A DNA stretch of 64,000 bases from Acidimicrobiia bacterium (GTDB lineage: Bacteria; Actinomycetota; Acidimicrobiia; Acidimicrobiales; Poriferisodalaceae), in contig JAJEFK010000012.1 in assembly GCA_022820505.1 (NCBI GenBank), positions 1 to 64,000 on the forward strand. The letters run 5' to 3'. This document shows positions 51,725 to 59,209 of this stretch, in pieces. A model generated the notes under the pieces. The model was not told where the DNA came from and made no database searches. It saw only the letters and a program-made list of their open reading frames with translations. Position numbers and translations under genes: made by a program. Numbering within the stretch: position 1 is the first letter of the stretch; the number at the start of each line of letters is the position of its first letter.

Positions 51725-53113
51725 TCACGCCCTGACAGTGCCTGACTGCGATCCTTGGACCATCGCTTCGGCCGCTGCGGCGTCGGCGGCGTCGGCTGCG
51801 ATGACCTTGAAGGTCATGTTAATGAAGCGCCAGTCGGCTGCCGGCGCCGCAGCACGCTCGGACGCTGGCCCCGGCGCGGCGACGTGAGCCGGCACGGCCG
51901 GGAAGCCTGGCTGCGCACGGCGTGGCAGTCCGAGCGACGCAAACATGCCAACCACCGCGAGTGCCGCTGACAGCAGGAACACCGGCGTGAACGAGCCCGC
52001 CGCGTCGGCAATGAACCCGCCGAGCTGCGGCGAGATCATCTGGGCTACGCCGAAGCAGAAGGTGGTGGCCGCGAATGCAGGCCCGTAGTCGTCGGCGGCG
52101 GTGTTGCTGACGACATAGACGGTCAGCACCGTCGGCATGGCGGCGAAGAGCATCCCGACGGCCACCGACAAGAAGATTGTCGGCACGAACCAGCCCGGCA
52201 GGATGAGCGTGGTCGTGATGGCCCAACCAGCGAACGACATCGCCAGCGTCCACCGGGCCCCAATGCGGTCGGAGATCGAGATAAACAGCGGCCCGCCGAA
52301 GATCATTGCGGCGCCGACCAGCGTGAATGCCAGCGATGCTTGTGAGCTCGTCCAACCGCTGTCGTCTTCCAGCCGTGCGGTGAGGAACGAAATGACGAGC
52401 AGGTACAGCAGTCCGAAGATGACGAACCCGCTGACCATCGGCACCCATCCAGGCACCCGTCGCAGCGCGCTGAACCCGCCGATGCCGGTGCCCGACGCCA
52501 GCCGTTCTTGGCGGTGCCCGATGTAGAGCAGCACAACCGCGGCGACGACAGCGCCGATGATGAGCTGCACGAAGTACACGTTCCGCCACGACGCGTCTCC
52601 CATGGTCGAGCGAACGATGCTGGCCAGCTGACTCGCGAAAACGACACCGAGTCCCATGCCCGCCCCGAGAAACCCGACGGCGAGCCCGCGTCGCTCCGGC
52701 GCAATCGCGTCTGCGGTAACTACCGGAGCGGGGATCCACGTCAGCGCACCGCCGAGGCCCTGCGCAAACAGTCCGGCGCCCAGCACTGCCGGCCCCGGGG
52801 AGATGGTCGCGAGCGCTTGGCCAATGATTGCCAGTACTAGGCCGATCCGCATCACCGACAGCAAGCGGAACCGGCTGGATGCGGCGGCGACGATCAGGCT
52901 GCCCACCAGATATGCCGCCATATTCACGGTGGCAAGCGAGCTCGCGACGGTGTTCGACAGTCCCAGGTCATCGCGGACTGCCGGCAGCAGCACCCCGTAG
53001 GTGAACCGCCCGAATGACTGGGCAACGGCAGCAACCAGCGCCATCAGGATCACGGCGGCCGCTCCCAGCAGCCGGCGCTGATGGGTCGGAGCTTCACGGC
53101 CGAGGTCGGTCAC
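51725..53113 (-). CDS. MFS transporter (YbfB/YjiJ-like)
   Basis: 462 residues from GTG 53113. Twelve hydrophobic helices. The first carries AVAQSFGRFTYGVLLPAVRDDLGLSNTVASSLATVN, nearly the same as the MFS gene at 61482, so the two are paralogues. The C-terminal ~55 residues are a soluble Ala/Asp-rich tail. Organic acids or aromatic compounds are common substrates in this group; none can be assigned here. Confidence 0.88.
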   Translation of the reverse strand: MTDLGREAPTHQRRLLGAAAVILMALVAAVAQSFGRFTYGVLLPAVRDDLGLSNTVASSLATVNMAAYLVGSLIVAAASSRFRLLSVMRIGLVLAIIGQALATISPGPAVLGAGLFAQGLGGALTWIPAPVVTADAIAPERRGLAVGFLGAGMGLGVVFASQLASIVRSTMGDASWRNVYFVQLIIGAVVAAVVLLYIGHRQERLASGTGIGGFSALRRVPGWVPMVSGFVIFGLLYLLVISFLTARLEDDSGWTSSQASLAFTLVGAAMIFGGPLFISISDRIGARWTLAMSFAGWAITTTLILPGWFVPTIFLSVAVGMLFAAMPTVLTVYVVSNTAADDYGPAFAATTFCFGVAQMISPQLGGFIADAAGSFTPVFLLSAALAVVGMFASLGLPRRAQPGFPAVPAHVAAPGPASERAAAPAADWRFINMTFKVIAADAADAAAAEAMVQGSQSGTVRA

Positions 53114-53352
53114 GAGTGTCCATGCAACAGGCAATCGTTCGGTTCTGCACATGTCGCCCGCAGTCCGGGCGCCTGTGCCGGATGCGAGAGTCGCAAGATG
53201 GCGAAAGCGCACGCAGCCGACTGCGGGGGAATCGGCCAGGGGGCGGTCTTCGAAGTACTCGGGTGCGACACTCTCGGGATGGACGCGATGCGCCCAGGCT
53301 GTCGGCGGCAGCCCTCACGGCGAATCGTCGTGCGAGATCGGCAGCGCGCGCT

Positions 53353-53967
53353 GTGAGTAAGGACCAGTTGGCGATCCTGATCGCCGTCGTCGCCAACACG
53401 GTGACGTTCGTGCAAGTCGTGCCTCAGGTGGTGCGATTGGTGCGCCTGAAGCGAATCGAGGGCACCACGCCTGCGTGGGCAGCGATCGGCATGGTGGTCA
53501 ACATTGGCTGGACCGCGTACGTGATCGCCGAGGAATTCTGGATCGCAATTCCCGCTGTCTTGGCGGCAGTCATCAGCTTCGGTCTCGTGCTCTTCCTGCT
53601 GTGGCGCAATGGCGCAGACGTGCGCCTCGCCGTGATCGCCGGTATCGCCGTGGGCGCGGCGGCCGTGGTACTGCAGCTCGTCGCAGGCTGGACCTACCTG
53701 GGCACGGTGCTCGCCTTGTCAAATGGCCTGTACCTGGGGCCGTCGGTATGGGCTGCTTGGCGGTCATACGCGCCGGTCGGCGTGGCCCCGCTCACGTGGG
53801 TGCTCACGGCCTGGGAGGGAATCTTGTGGGGCTGTTACGGCGTGCTTGTGGAGGCGATTCCGATCATGGTTTACGGCAGCACGGCGCTCCTGCTCGCGGC
53901 GCTCATACTGCTGCGATTGTGGATCACTCGCCATCGGATCCGGGCCGAGCTCACTTCGCCCGACTGA
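53353..53967 (+). CDS. PQ-loop/SWEET-like membrane protein
   Basis: 204 residues from GTG 53353, with about seven hydrophobic helices. The first unit has NTVTFVQVVPQVVRLVRLKRIEGTTPAW (the PQ-loop), and the second a matching NGLYLGPSVWAAWRSYAPVGVAPLTW. Two triple-helix units joined by a linker helix give a full-length SWEET layout; bacterial members are usually single-unit SemiSWEETs that dimerise. Sugar transport is a family expectation, not shown. Confidence 0.72.
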   Translation: MSKDQLAILIAVVANTVTFVQVVPQVVRLVRLKRIEGTTPAWAAIGMVVNIGWTAYVIAEEFWIAIPAVLAAVISFGLVLFLLWRNGADVRLAVIAGIAVGAAAVVLQLVAGWTYLGTVLALSNGLYLGPSVWAAWRSYAPVGVAPLTWVLTAWEGILWGCYGVLVEAIPIMVYGSTALLLAALILLRLWITRHRIRAELTSPD

Positions 53968-54004
53968 CCGGCCGGCGTTCGCCTAGCCCGCTCTCGATGC
54001 TCGA

Positions 54005-54478
54005 TTACGACGCGGGAATCGGGCAGGCGACGGCCCGGTAGGTGCGCAGCCGCTTGCGCAGCGTCCACACCAGAAGCGTGAGTGCTGCCAGCCCCACGAA
54101 GGGCTGCACCGGCGCCCACCACGACAGCGCCCCCGAGATGCCCACGAGCGCCACGACCGCCTGGTTGCACACCGGACAGCCAACCGCGAGAAACGAGACC
54201 AACCCGCCCCACAAGGTGGTGGTGCCCTGGCGTTCTACGGCGGAGTCGGCGTCGGAGTCGGCCTCGCCAGACGGCGGCCGGATTGCCAGGATCAACCCGA
54301 TCAACGCCGAGGTCGTCGCCAGGATCACCCAGTCCAGCCACCGAGCGTCGATGGGTCGGCCGAAGATCGGCGTGTCGATCAGATCCGACGGAATCCCGAT
54401 GAGCACGGCGGCAATGACACCGTACGCCACGGCTCGCGGCCACACCGCCCTCGGCAGCTCCCGCAGTTCGCTCAGCAC
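54005..54478 (-). CDS. Four-helix membrane protein with a CPVC motif
   Basis: 157 residues from GTG 54478, 7 nt behind a TAGCGT box. Four hydrophobic segments (about 14-34, 47-67, 88-115, 125-140). The third contains AVGCPVCNQAVVAL, a Cys-x-x-Cys pair at or in the membrane, suggesting thiol redox or metal handling. I do not recognise the family. Another thiol-redox gene (the DsbE-like selenoprotein candidate) lies 1.3 kb away but is not in the same operon. Confidence 0.7.
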   Translation of the reverse strand: MLSELRELPRAVWPRAVAYGVIAAVLIGIPSDLIDTPIFGRPIDARWLDWVILATTSALIGLILAIRPPSGEADSDADSAVERQGTTTLWGGLVSFLAVGCPVCNQAVVALVGISGALSWWAPVQPFVGLAALTLLVWTLRKRLRTYRAVACPIPAS

Positions 54479-54485
54479 CGCGGCG

Positions 54486-54491
54486 ACGCTA
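54486..54491 (-). promoter_or_regulatory. Leaderless -10 box TAGCGT (minus strand)
   Basis: TAGCGT ends 7 nt before GTG 54478. Confidence 0.45.
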
Positions 54492-54547
54492 CCGCGCCCC
54501 CAGTCCCACCCATCCGCGCCCCAGCTAACCCTCAGACTCGGGCGTAG

Positions 54548-54802
54548 TCAGCGTTCGAGTTCGCGGAGGGTTTCGAGGAGGGTGGCGGTGTCGCGCATCC
54601 AGCTCACGACCCGGTCGATGCAATCCGGGCGGGTCACGTCGAGCAGCAGCGTGGCAACGGCGACCGTGGCACCCGTGTCGTCATCGGCGACCATCGTGGT
54701 CGTCGGCCGGAGGCGTGCATCGGCGGCAACCAATACTCCAGCCGCACGGAGCTGACGACGCTGCAGCTCGCCGCCGTCATCGTTCATGAGCTCATCTTCC
54801 AT
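54548..54802 (-). CDS. Small protein of unknown function
   Basis: 84 residues from ATG 54802. The start is supported by TAAATT ending 7 nt upstream in an AT-rich stretch that stands out from its surroundings. The protein begins MEDELMNDDGG, has a central strand-like part (GVLVAADARLRPTTTMVADDDTGATVAVATLLL) and an amphipathic C-terminal helix (VVSWMRDTATLLETLRELER). No recognised domain, signal peptide or partner gene. A second ATG at 54787 is possible. Confidence 0.6.
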   Translation of the reverse strand: MEDELMNDDGGELQRRQLRAAGVLVAADARLRPTTTMVADDDTGATVAVATLLLDVTRPDCIDRVVSWMRDTATLLETLRELER

Positions 54803-54809
54803 ATATTTC

Positions 54810-54815
54810 AATTTA
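54810..54815 (-). promoter_or_regulatory. Leaderless -10 box TAAATT (minus strand)
   Basis: TAAATT ends 7 nt before ATG 54802 of the small unknown gene. Confidence 0.4.
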
Positions 54816-54997
54816 TTTCATTGTTCTTCAAGCCACCAAGCGATTTTCCACGCGAGCGCTCAGGCGGACTGAAGCCACCATGTCCACGAATCGCCGTCAA
54901 CAGGCCGGTCGGCGAGGAAGGCAGCGAGCGCGAGAGCTCGGGCGCAACGGGCAATTGCGGCGGCCCAATCTGAGGGCCGACGTGAAGGGCGGCGGCG

Positions 54998-55003
54998 TAG
55001 AGT
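54998..55003 (+). promoter_or_regulatory. Possible -10 box TAGAGT for trpC
   Basis: TAGAGT would start transcription near 55010, giving a leader of about 34 nt containing GGAG before ATG 55044. The region 54816-54997 holds no convincing gene. Confidence 0.35.
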
Positions 55004-55043
55004 CGCTGATCGATCGGGCCAACTCGCGGAGAGAAATCGTCCC

Positions 55044-55799
55044 ATGGATGCAGACAATCCCGTTGACGACGCCGAGCCGGGCTCGGTCGCGGTCGGGCAC
55101 CGGTTTGCGGCCGCGCTGCGGGAAGCTGGACTGTCGGTCATCGCCGAGATCAAGCGGCGCTCGCCGTCTCGCGGGGCGCTCAACGCCGACGCTGACGCAG
55201 CCGATCTGGCATCGGAATACAAGGCGGGCGGGGCGGCCTGCCTGTCGGTGCTGACCGAGAGCGAACGATTCAGCGGCTCCCCCGAGGACTTGCAAGCTGC
55301 CAAGGCAGTGACCGGCCTGCCGGTGCTGCGCAAGGACTTCCTGCGCACGCTCGATGATGTGCGCGACAGCCACGCCATGGGCGCCGACGCAATGCTCGTC
55401 ATCCTCGCCGACATCGACCCGGCCGATTTGCCGCCCATGCAGGAACTGGCGCTGTCGCTCGGCGTCGACGTGCTCACCGAGGTCCGCGACGAAGCCGAGC
55501 TGGAGGTGGCAGTCGATCTCGGCGCCTACATGATCGCCATCAACCAGCGCGACAATCCCGAGTCGACCAAGTTCACCGTCGACTACGACAAGGCCGTCCG
55601 TGTCAGCCGCAGTTTCGAAGAGATCGACGACAGCATTCTGCTGATTGCGGCCTCGGGTATCGGCGTGCCCGGCGGCACATCCATGCGAGCGATTGCCGAA
55701 GCCGGCTACGACGCCGCCCTGATCGGCGAAGCACTCGTGGTGGCCGACGACCCGCCCGAGCTGCTGCGCGACCTTCTCGCTGACTCTCGCGGTGACTAG
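55044..55799 (+). CDS. trpC: Indole-3-glycerol phosphate synthase
   Basis: 251 residues. The (beta/alpha)8 barrel motifs are clear: VIAEIKRRSPSRG (catalytic Glu/Lys), VLRKDF (catalytic Lys, about 93), LTEVRDEAEL, IAINQRDN (where INNRNL is usual) and IAASGI, IGEAL. It makes indole-3-glycerol phosphate for tryptophan. The usual N-terminal helical extension (about 40-50 residues) is missing: no ATG, GTG or TTG lies in frame between the upstream stop near 54870 and 55044. No other trp genes are adjacent. Confidence 0.88.
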   Translation: MDADNPVDDAEPGSVAVGHRFAAALREAGLSVIAEIKRRSPSRGALNADADAADLASEYKAGGAACLSVLTESERFSGSPEDLQAAKAVTGLPVLRKDFLRTLDDVRDSHAMGADAMLVILADIDPADLPPMQELALSLGVDVLTEVRDEAELEVAVDLGAYMIAINQRDNPESTKFTVDYDKAVRVSRSFEEIDDSILLIAASGIGVPGGTSMRAIAEAGYDAALIGEALVVADDPPELLRDLLADSRGD

Positions 55800-55810
55800 C
55801 CGCTCCCCGA

Positions 55811-56890
55811 TCAGCCGGGGGTGAGCGCGTCGGTCACGACGGCGTCGGGGATCGCGCCGCCGCCCGCCTGCTCAGTGCCGTCAGCACGGATCAGCAGCCA
55901 GCGGGGGTGATAGCTGACGCCGAGCGCTCTGGCGAGCTGATTCTCGGTATCGGGCAAGTTCGGCATGTGGCCGAGTCCGTAGGAGCTCACGAAGCGTGAG
56001 ATGGCCGACGCGGTGTCGTGTCCCCCGACGCTGACAAGGGCCAAGTTGTCCCCGTGTTGTGTCTTCAGCGCTGCGACCGCAGGCGCTTCCCGCTGGCAGT
56101 TCGATCACCACGGCGCCCAGAACCACACCAGCACGTCGCGGCCAGCAAATGCACTGACGTCGAGCGTCGTGCCGTCGACTTGTGCGACGGCCAGTGCCAG
56201 CACCTTGGGTCGATCCTCGGTGGGCTCGGGATCGGTGACAGCCTCTTCGGCACCCTCTCCCTCAGGATCCTGCTCTACTTCGTCCGGATCCCCGTTGTCA
56301 TCGGCGCTCCCAGCATCGTCCGCCCCCGCTGCCTCGGTGTTCCCGAGATCGTCTTCCTCGCCAGATTCTGCGCCGCCGGCTGCCTCGTCATCACCTTCGG
56401 CGGTCCCGCCGTCACCCTGATCGTCTGCCGGTTCATCATCAGCGGACTGAGTCGCTCCGTCGTCGACTTCGCCGCCATCGTCGGTTTCGTCATCACCTGC
56501 ATCGTCAGCGGGCTGTTGTGCGGTTTGGCTGGATTCGCTGTCGGCCGGAGCTGCCTGGTCGGCGGCGTCACTTTCGTCGCTGGCGGTCTGCGCCTGATCG
56601 TCGCTTGCGTCGTCGGGCTGCGAGGCAGCGGCCTGATCCGCGGTATCAGTGCCCGCGTCGTCGGCGGTGCCGGCGTCCTCTGCCGTGCCTTCGGCATCTG
56701 CAGGCTCAGCAGACACGAGTGCCTCGGTACCGCTGGCAGACGGCTCTGTCTTCGCCGCCGCCGGTACGGCCGTGGTGGCTGCCACGGTCTGCTGTGTCTC
56801 GTCGCTGTCGCTGCTGCAGCCAGCAAGCAGGCCCGCACCTACTGCGCACGAGGCAGCGACCAGAGCCGCTCGGCGCAGTATCAGCATCAC
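55811..56890 (-). CDS. Candidate selenoprotein: DsbE/MPT53-like thioredoxin-fold lipoprotein with in-frame UGA at the active site
   Basis: One frame runs from GTG 56890 to TGA 55811, interrupted only by TGA at 56105-56107. Residues 1-25 are a lipoprotein signal (LLAGC, Cys25). Residues ~30-225 are an Asp/Glu/Ala/Thr-rich spacer. The thioredoxin-like domain follows: VDGTTLDVSAFAGRDVLVWFWAPW, then the UGA as residue 262, then SNC, giving U-x-x-C where DsbE/TlpA relatives have WAPWC-x-x-C. After it, LALVSVGGHDTASAISRFVSSYGL and a YHPRWLLIRADGT cis-Pro-type segment match M. tuberculosis MPT53/DsbE. A SECIS-like hairpin lies at 56067-56087. It is probably an extracytoplasmic thiol oxidoreductase. 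If UGA is a stop, the gene is broken. Confidence 0.75.
56067..56087 (-). promoter_or_regulatory. Bacterial SECIS-like hairpin downstream of the in-frame UGA
   Basis: On the mRNA, AGCGC-(C)-UGC pairs with GCA-GCGCU around a GGUC loop (56075-56078): eight base pairs with one bulged C. The loop begins 26 nt after the UGA. Bacterial SECIS elements need an apical loop with G in its first two positions about 16-37 nt after the UGA; the loop of E. coli fdhF also contains GGUC. Confidence 0.65.
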
Positions 56891-56897
56891 CCTTGCG

Positions 56898-56903
56898 AGC
56901 GTA
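56898..56903 (-). promoter_or_regulatory. Leaderless -10 box TACGCT (minus strand)
   Basis: TACGCT ends 7 nt before GTG 56890, fixing the start of the DsbE-like gene 1 codon ahead of an ATG. Confidence 0.45.
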
Positions 56904-56977
56904 ACCCGCCTCCGCGCGGGCTCAGAAGCGGCTTCGGACCCTGAGCGGGTGTCTCCGGCACGGCCGAGACGCGCCGC

Positions 56978-56983
56978 TAGGTT
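56978..56983 (+). promoter_or_regulatory. Leaderless -10 box TAGGTT
   Basis: TAGGTT ends 6 nt before GTG 56990. Confidence 0.5.
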
Positions 56984-56989
56984 CGCGCC

Positions 56990-57472
56990 GTGCCGCGCCT
57001 GTTCGTCGCCGTGTGGCCGCCCCCCTCCGTCGTCGACGAACTGGCTGGGCTGCCAAGACCGTCGGCACCGGGTGTCAGCTGGACCAAGCCACACCGCTTG
57101 CACATCACGCTCCGGTTCCTCGGCGAATGCGACATCGGCGAAGCGCTCAGCGCCCTCGGTGCACAGTCATTCGGCGAGACGTCGGTAACGCTCGGACCAG
57201 CGCCGGAGCGCCTCGGTCGGGGCGTGCTCATGCTCCCGGCCACCGGCGTCGACCAGCTCGCCGCGTCGGTCATCGACTGCACCCGCTACATCGGCGACCC
57301 GCCGCCGGATCACCCCTTCGTGGGGCACCTGACCATCGCCCGCTTCCGCAAACGGCGGCCGTCGGTCGACTGGCCACGCCTCGGCGAGACGTTCGAGGTC
57401 AGCGAGATCAGCTTGGTCGAGTCGGCTCCGTGGGGCGAATACCTGAATGTGGCGAGCTTCCGGCTCGACTAG
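56990..57472 (+). CDS. thpR: RNA 2',3'-cyclic phosphodiesterase (2H family)
   Basis: 160 residues. The two H-x-T motifs of the 2H phosphoesterases are HITLRFLG (about 43) and HLTIARFRK (about 112), and the N-terminal RLFVAVWPP is typical of ThpR. It hydrolyses 2',3'-cyclic phosphates on RNA ends in vitro and has 2'-5' ligase activity. The physiological role is poorly known. Confidence 0.9.
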   Translation: MPRLFVAVWPPPSVVDELAGLPRPSAPGVSWTKPHRLHITLRFLGECDIGEALSALGAQSFGETSVTLGPAPERLGRGVLMLPATGVDQLAASVIDCTRYIGDPPPDHPFVGHLTIARFRKRRPSVDWPRLGETFEVSEISLVESAPWGEYLNVASFRLD

Positions 57473-57552
57473 CACAACCCGCCCGGCTGCCCGGGCGAAT
57501 CGGCCTACCGGAATGTGAGAACCTTGCGGTGAAATCCGCAGCAGGGGGAGCG

Positions 57553-58053
57553 ATGGGACTTCACCACGTCGCCTACGCAACTAGGGACCTCGAGACGACG
57601 CACCACTTCTACGAGGACCTGATGGGGTTCCCACTGGTCCACGCCGAGCAGGCCGAGCGACCGCACCCCGACGGGGGGCCGACAGGCCACATCAAGCACG
57701 TCTTCTACGACATCGGCGACGGCGAGTGCATTGCTTTCTTCTACATCCAGAACATGGGCGAGCAGGCCGACTACAGCACCGACCTCAGCGAGACGGTGGG
57801 GCTGCCGGTGTGGGTCAATCACGTCGCTGTCCGGGCGACGCCCGAGCAGCAGGACACGGTCCGCGAGCGCATGGCAGCCGCCGACATCGAGCCGCTGATG
57901 GAAGTGGACCACGGCTGGTGCCATTCGCTCTACTTCGTGGACCCGAACGGGATCATGGTGGAGCTCTGCCGGGACACCACCGGCATCGAGCCCGACCCCG
58001 CCGAGGCCTTGGAAGTGATGCGCTCCCCCATCCCCGTCGACACCTCGGCCTGA
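57553..58053 (+). CDS. VOC-family protein (extradiol dioxygenase/glyoxalase fold)
   Basis: 166 residues from ATG 57553 behind AGGGGGAG; GTG 57529 is an alternative. It keeps metal-type residues: His in GLHHVAYATRD, His in VNHVAVRAT (about 79), and Glu in GIMVELCRDT (about 136). The hydrolase gene follows 19 bp later and an acyl-CoA dehydrogenase after that, suggesting a ring- or lipid-degrading operon. Confidence 0.85.
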   Translation: MGLHHVAYATRDLETTHHFYEDLMGFPLVHAEQAERPHPDGGPTGHIKHVFYDIGDGECIAFFYIQNMGEQADYSTDLSETVGLPVWVNHVAVRATPEQQDTVRERMAAADIEPLMEVDHGWCHSLYFVDPNGIMVELCRDTTGIEPDPAEALEVMRSPIPVDTSA

Positions 58054-58072
58054 GCTCGGGGCCAGCCGACAG

Positions 58073-59197
58073 ATGGGCATCACCCGCGAGTTCGTCGCGC
58101 TGCCGAGTGCCAGTGCCCCCCGATCCGGCGTGGGCGGGCATCCCTGCCAAGGCGTCTACCACCGGCCCGACGGGCACCAGCCCCGTACCGCGCTCATAGC
58201 GACGCACTACAACATCGACTTCAGCGAGCACTACCTGGCCAGCTACATCGCCGAACGGGGCCTGGGCTTTCTCGGCTGGAACACCCGCTTCCGGGGTGCC
58301 GAGCCCTACTTCCTGGCCGATCTGGCGCTCGCCGACATCGATGTCGGCGTGCGCTGGCTGCGCAGCCAGGGCGTCGACTGCGTGGTGCTGCTGGGCAACA
58401 GCGGCGGCGGCTCGCTCATGGCCACCTACCAGGCACAGGCCACGGCGCCCAATCTGGTTCCGGAGTACAGCCGGCGAGGCTTGCACCCGGCGATCGAGGA
58501 CCTGGTGGGAGGCGACCTGTACGTCTCGATCGTGGCCCACACCGGACGCGCCGAGGTGCTGACCAACTGGATGGATCCGTCGGTCACCGACGAGAACGAC
58601 CCGCTCAGCGTCGACCCGGCCCTCGATCCGTTCGGCGCCGACCGGCCGCCGCCGTTCGATGCTGAATTCGTCGCGGAGTACCGGCGTGCCCAGCGTGCTC
58701 GCAACGACCGCATCACCGCGTGGTGCAAGAACGAGCTGGACCGGCTCGCAGCAGCAGGGCACCGCGAGCGCCTATTCGTGGTGCCGCGACTCTGGGCCGA
58801 CCTGCGCATGCTCGACGGTTCGATCGACCCCAGCCAGCGCGACGTGCCCGGCTGCTACCTCGGCGATCCGCGCCGGGCCAACTACGGAATTTTCGGCGTC
58901 GGAACGGTGAGCTCCCTGCGCACCTGGCTGTCGATGTGGAGCCTCGCCGACTCGCAGTGCAGCACCGACCAGGCGCAGCACATCGATCTGCCGGCGATCG
59001 TCATCGACGCCGATGCCGACACCGGCATCTTCTCCTCCGATACCGCCAAGATCGTCAACGCGCTGCGCGGCCGGCCCGGTGCACCGGACGTCCCGGTGCA
59101 CTCCGTCTCGGGCGACCACTACCTGACGGAACCCGCCGGTGCACGAGCCGAAGCCGCCGACCTCATCACCGACTGGGTCCGCACCCACACCGGCTAG
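58073..59197 (+). CDS. Alpha/beta-hydrolase
   Basis: 374 residues. The nucleophile elbow is LLGNSGGGSL (Ser at about 110), with late Asp in IDADADTGIF and His in VSGDHYLTEP (about 347). A large cap insertion lies between about 150 and 270. The function is not assignable beyond hydrolase. The acyl-CoA dehydrogenase gene starts 12 bp later. Confidence 0.85.
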   Translation: MGITREFVALPSASAPRSGVGGHPCQGVYHRPDGHQPRTALIATHYNIDFSEHYLASYIAERGLGFLGWNTRFRGAEPYFLADLALADIDVGVRWLRSQGVDCVVLLGNSGGGSLMATYQAQATAPNLVPEYSRRGLHPAIEDLVGGDLYVSIVAHTGRAEVLTNWMDPSVTDENDPLSVDPALDPFGADRPPPFDAEFVAEYRRAQRARNDRITAWCKNELDRLAAAGHRERLFVVPRLWADLRMLDGSIDPSQRDVPGCYLGDPRRANYGIFGVGTVSSLRTWLSMWSLADSQCSTDQAQHIDLPAIVIDADADTGIFSSDTAKIVNALRGRPGAPDVPVHSVSGDHYLTEPAGARAEAADLITDWVRTHTG

Positions 59198-59209
59198 AAG
59201 GCGCGATCG

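Noticed and set aside
54880-55043. An ATG at 54880 as the true trpC start after a frameshift
   Set aside because: Its frame differs from trpC, its translation is Arg-rich, and the N-terminal helices of the family are not recognisable. There is no direct evidence of a sequencing error.
54860-55477. A minus-strand 205-codon frame over trpC
   Set aside because: It is a Ser/Arg/Ala-rich shadow of the trpC reading frame.
56105-56107. Treating the in-frame TGA as a simple stop, with 55811-56044 as a separate small gene
   Set aside because: The upstream part would end exactly at the active-site Cys position, and the downstream part is the rest of the same thioredoxin fold in the same frame. A nonsense mutation remains possible and is noted.
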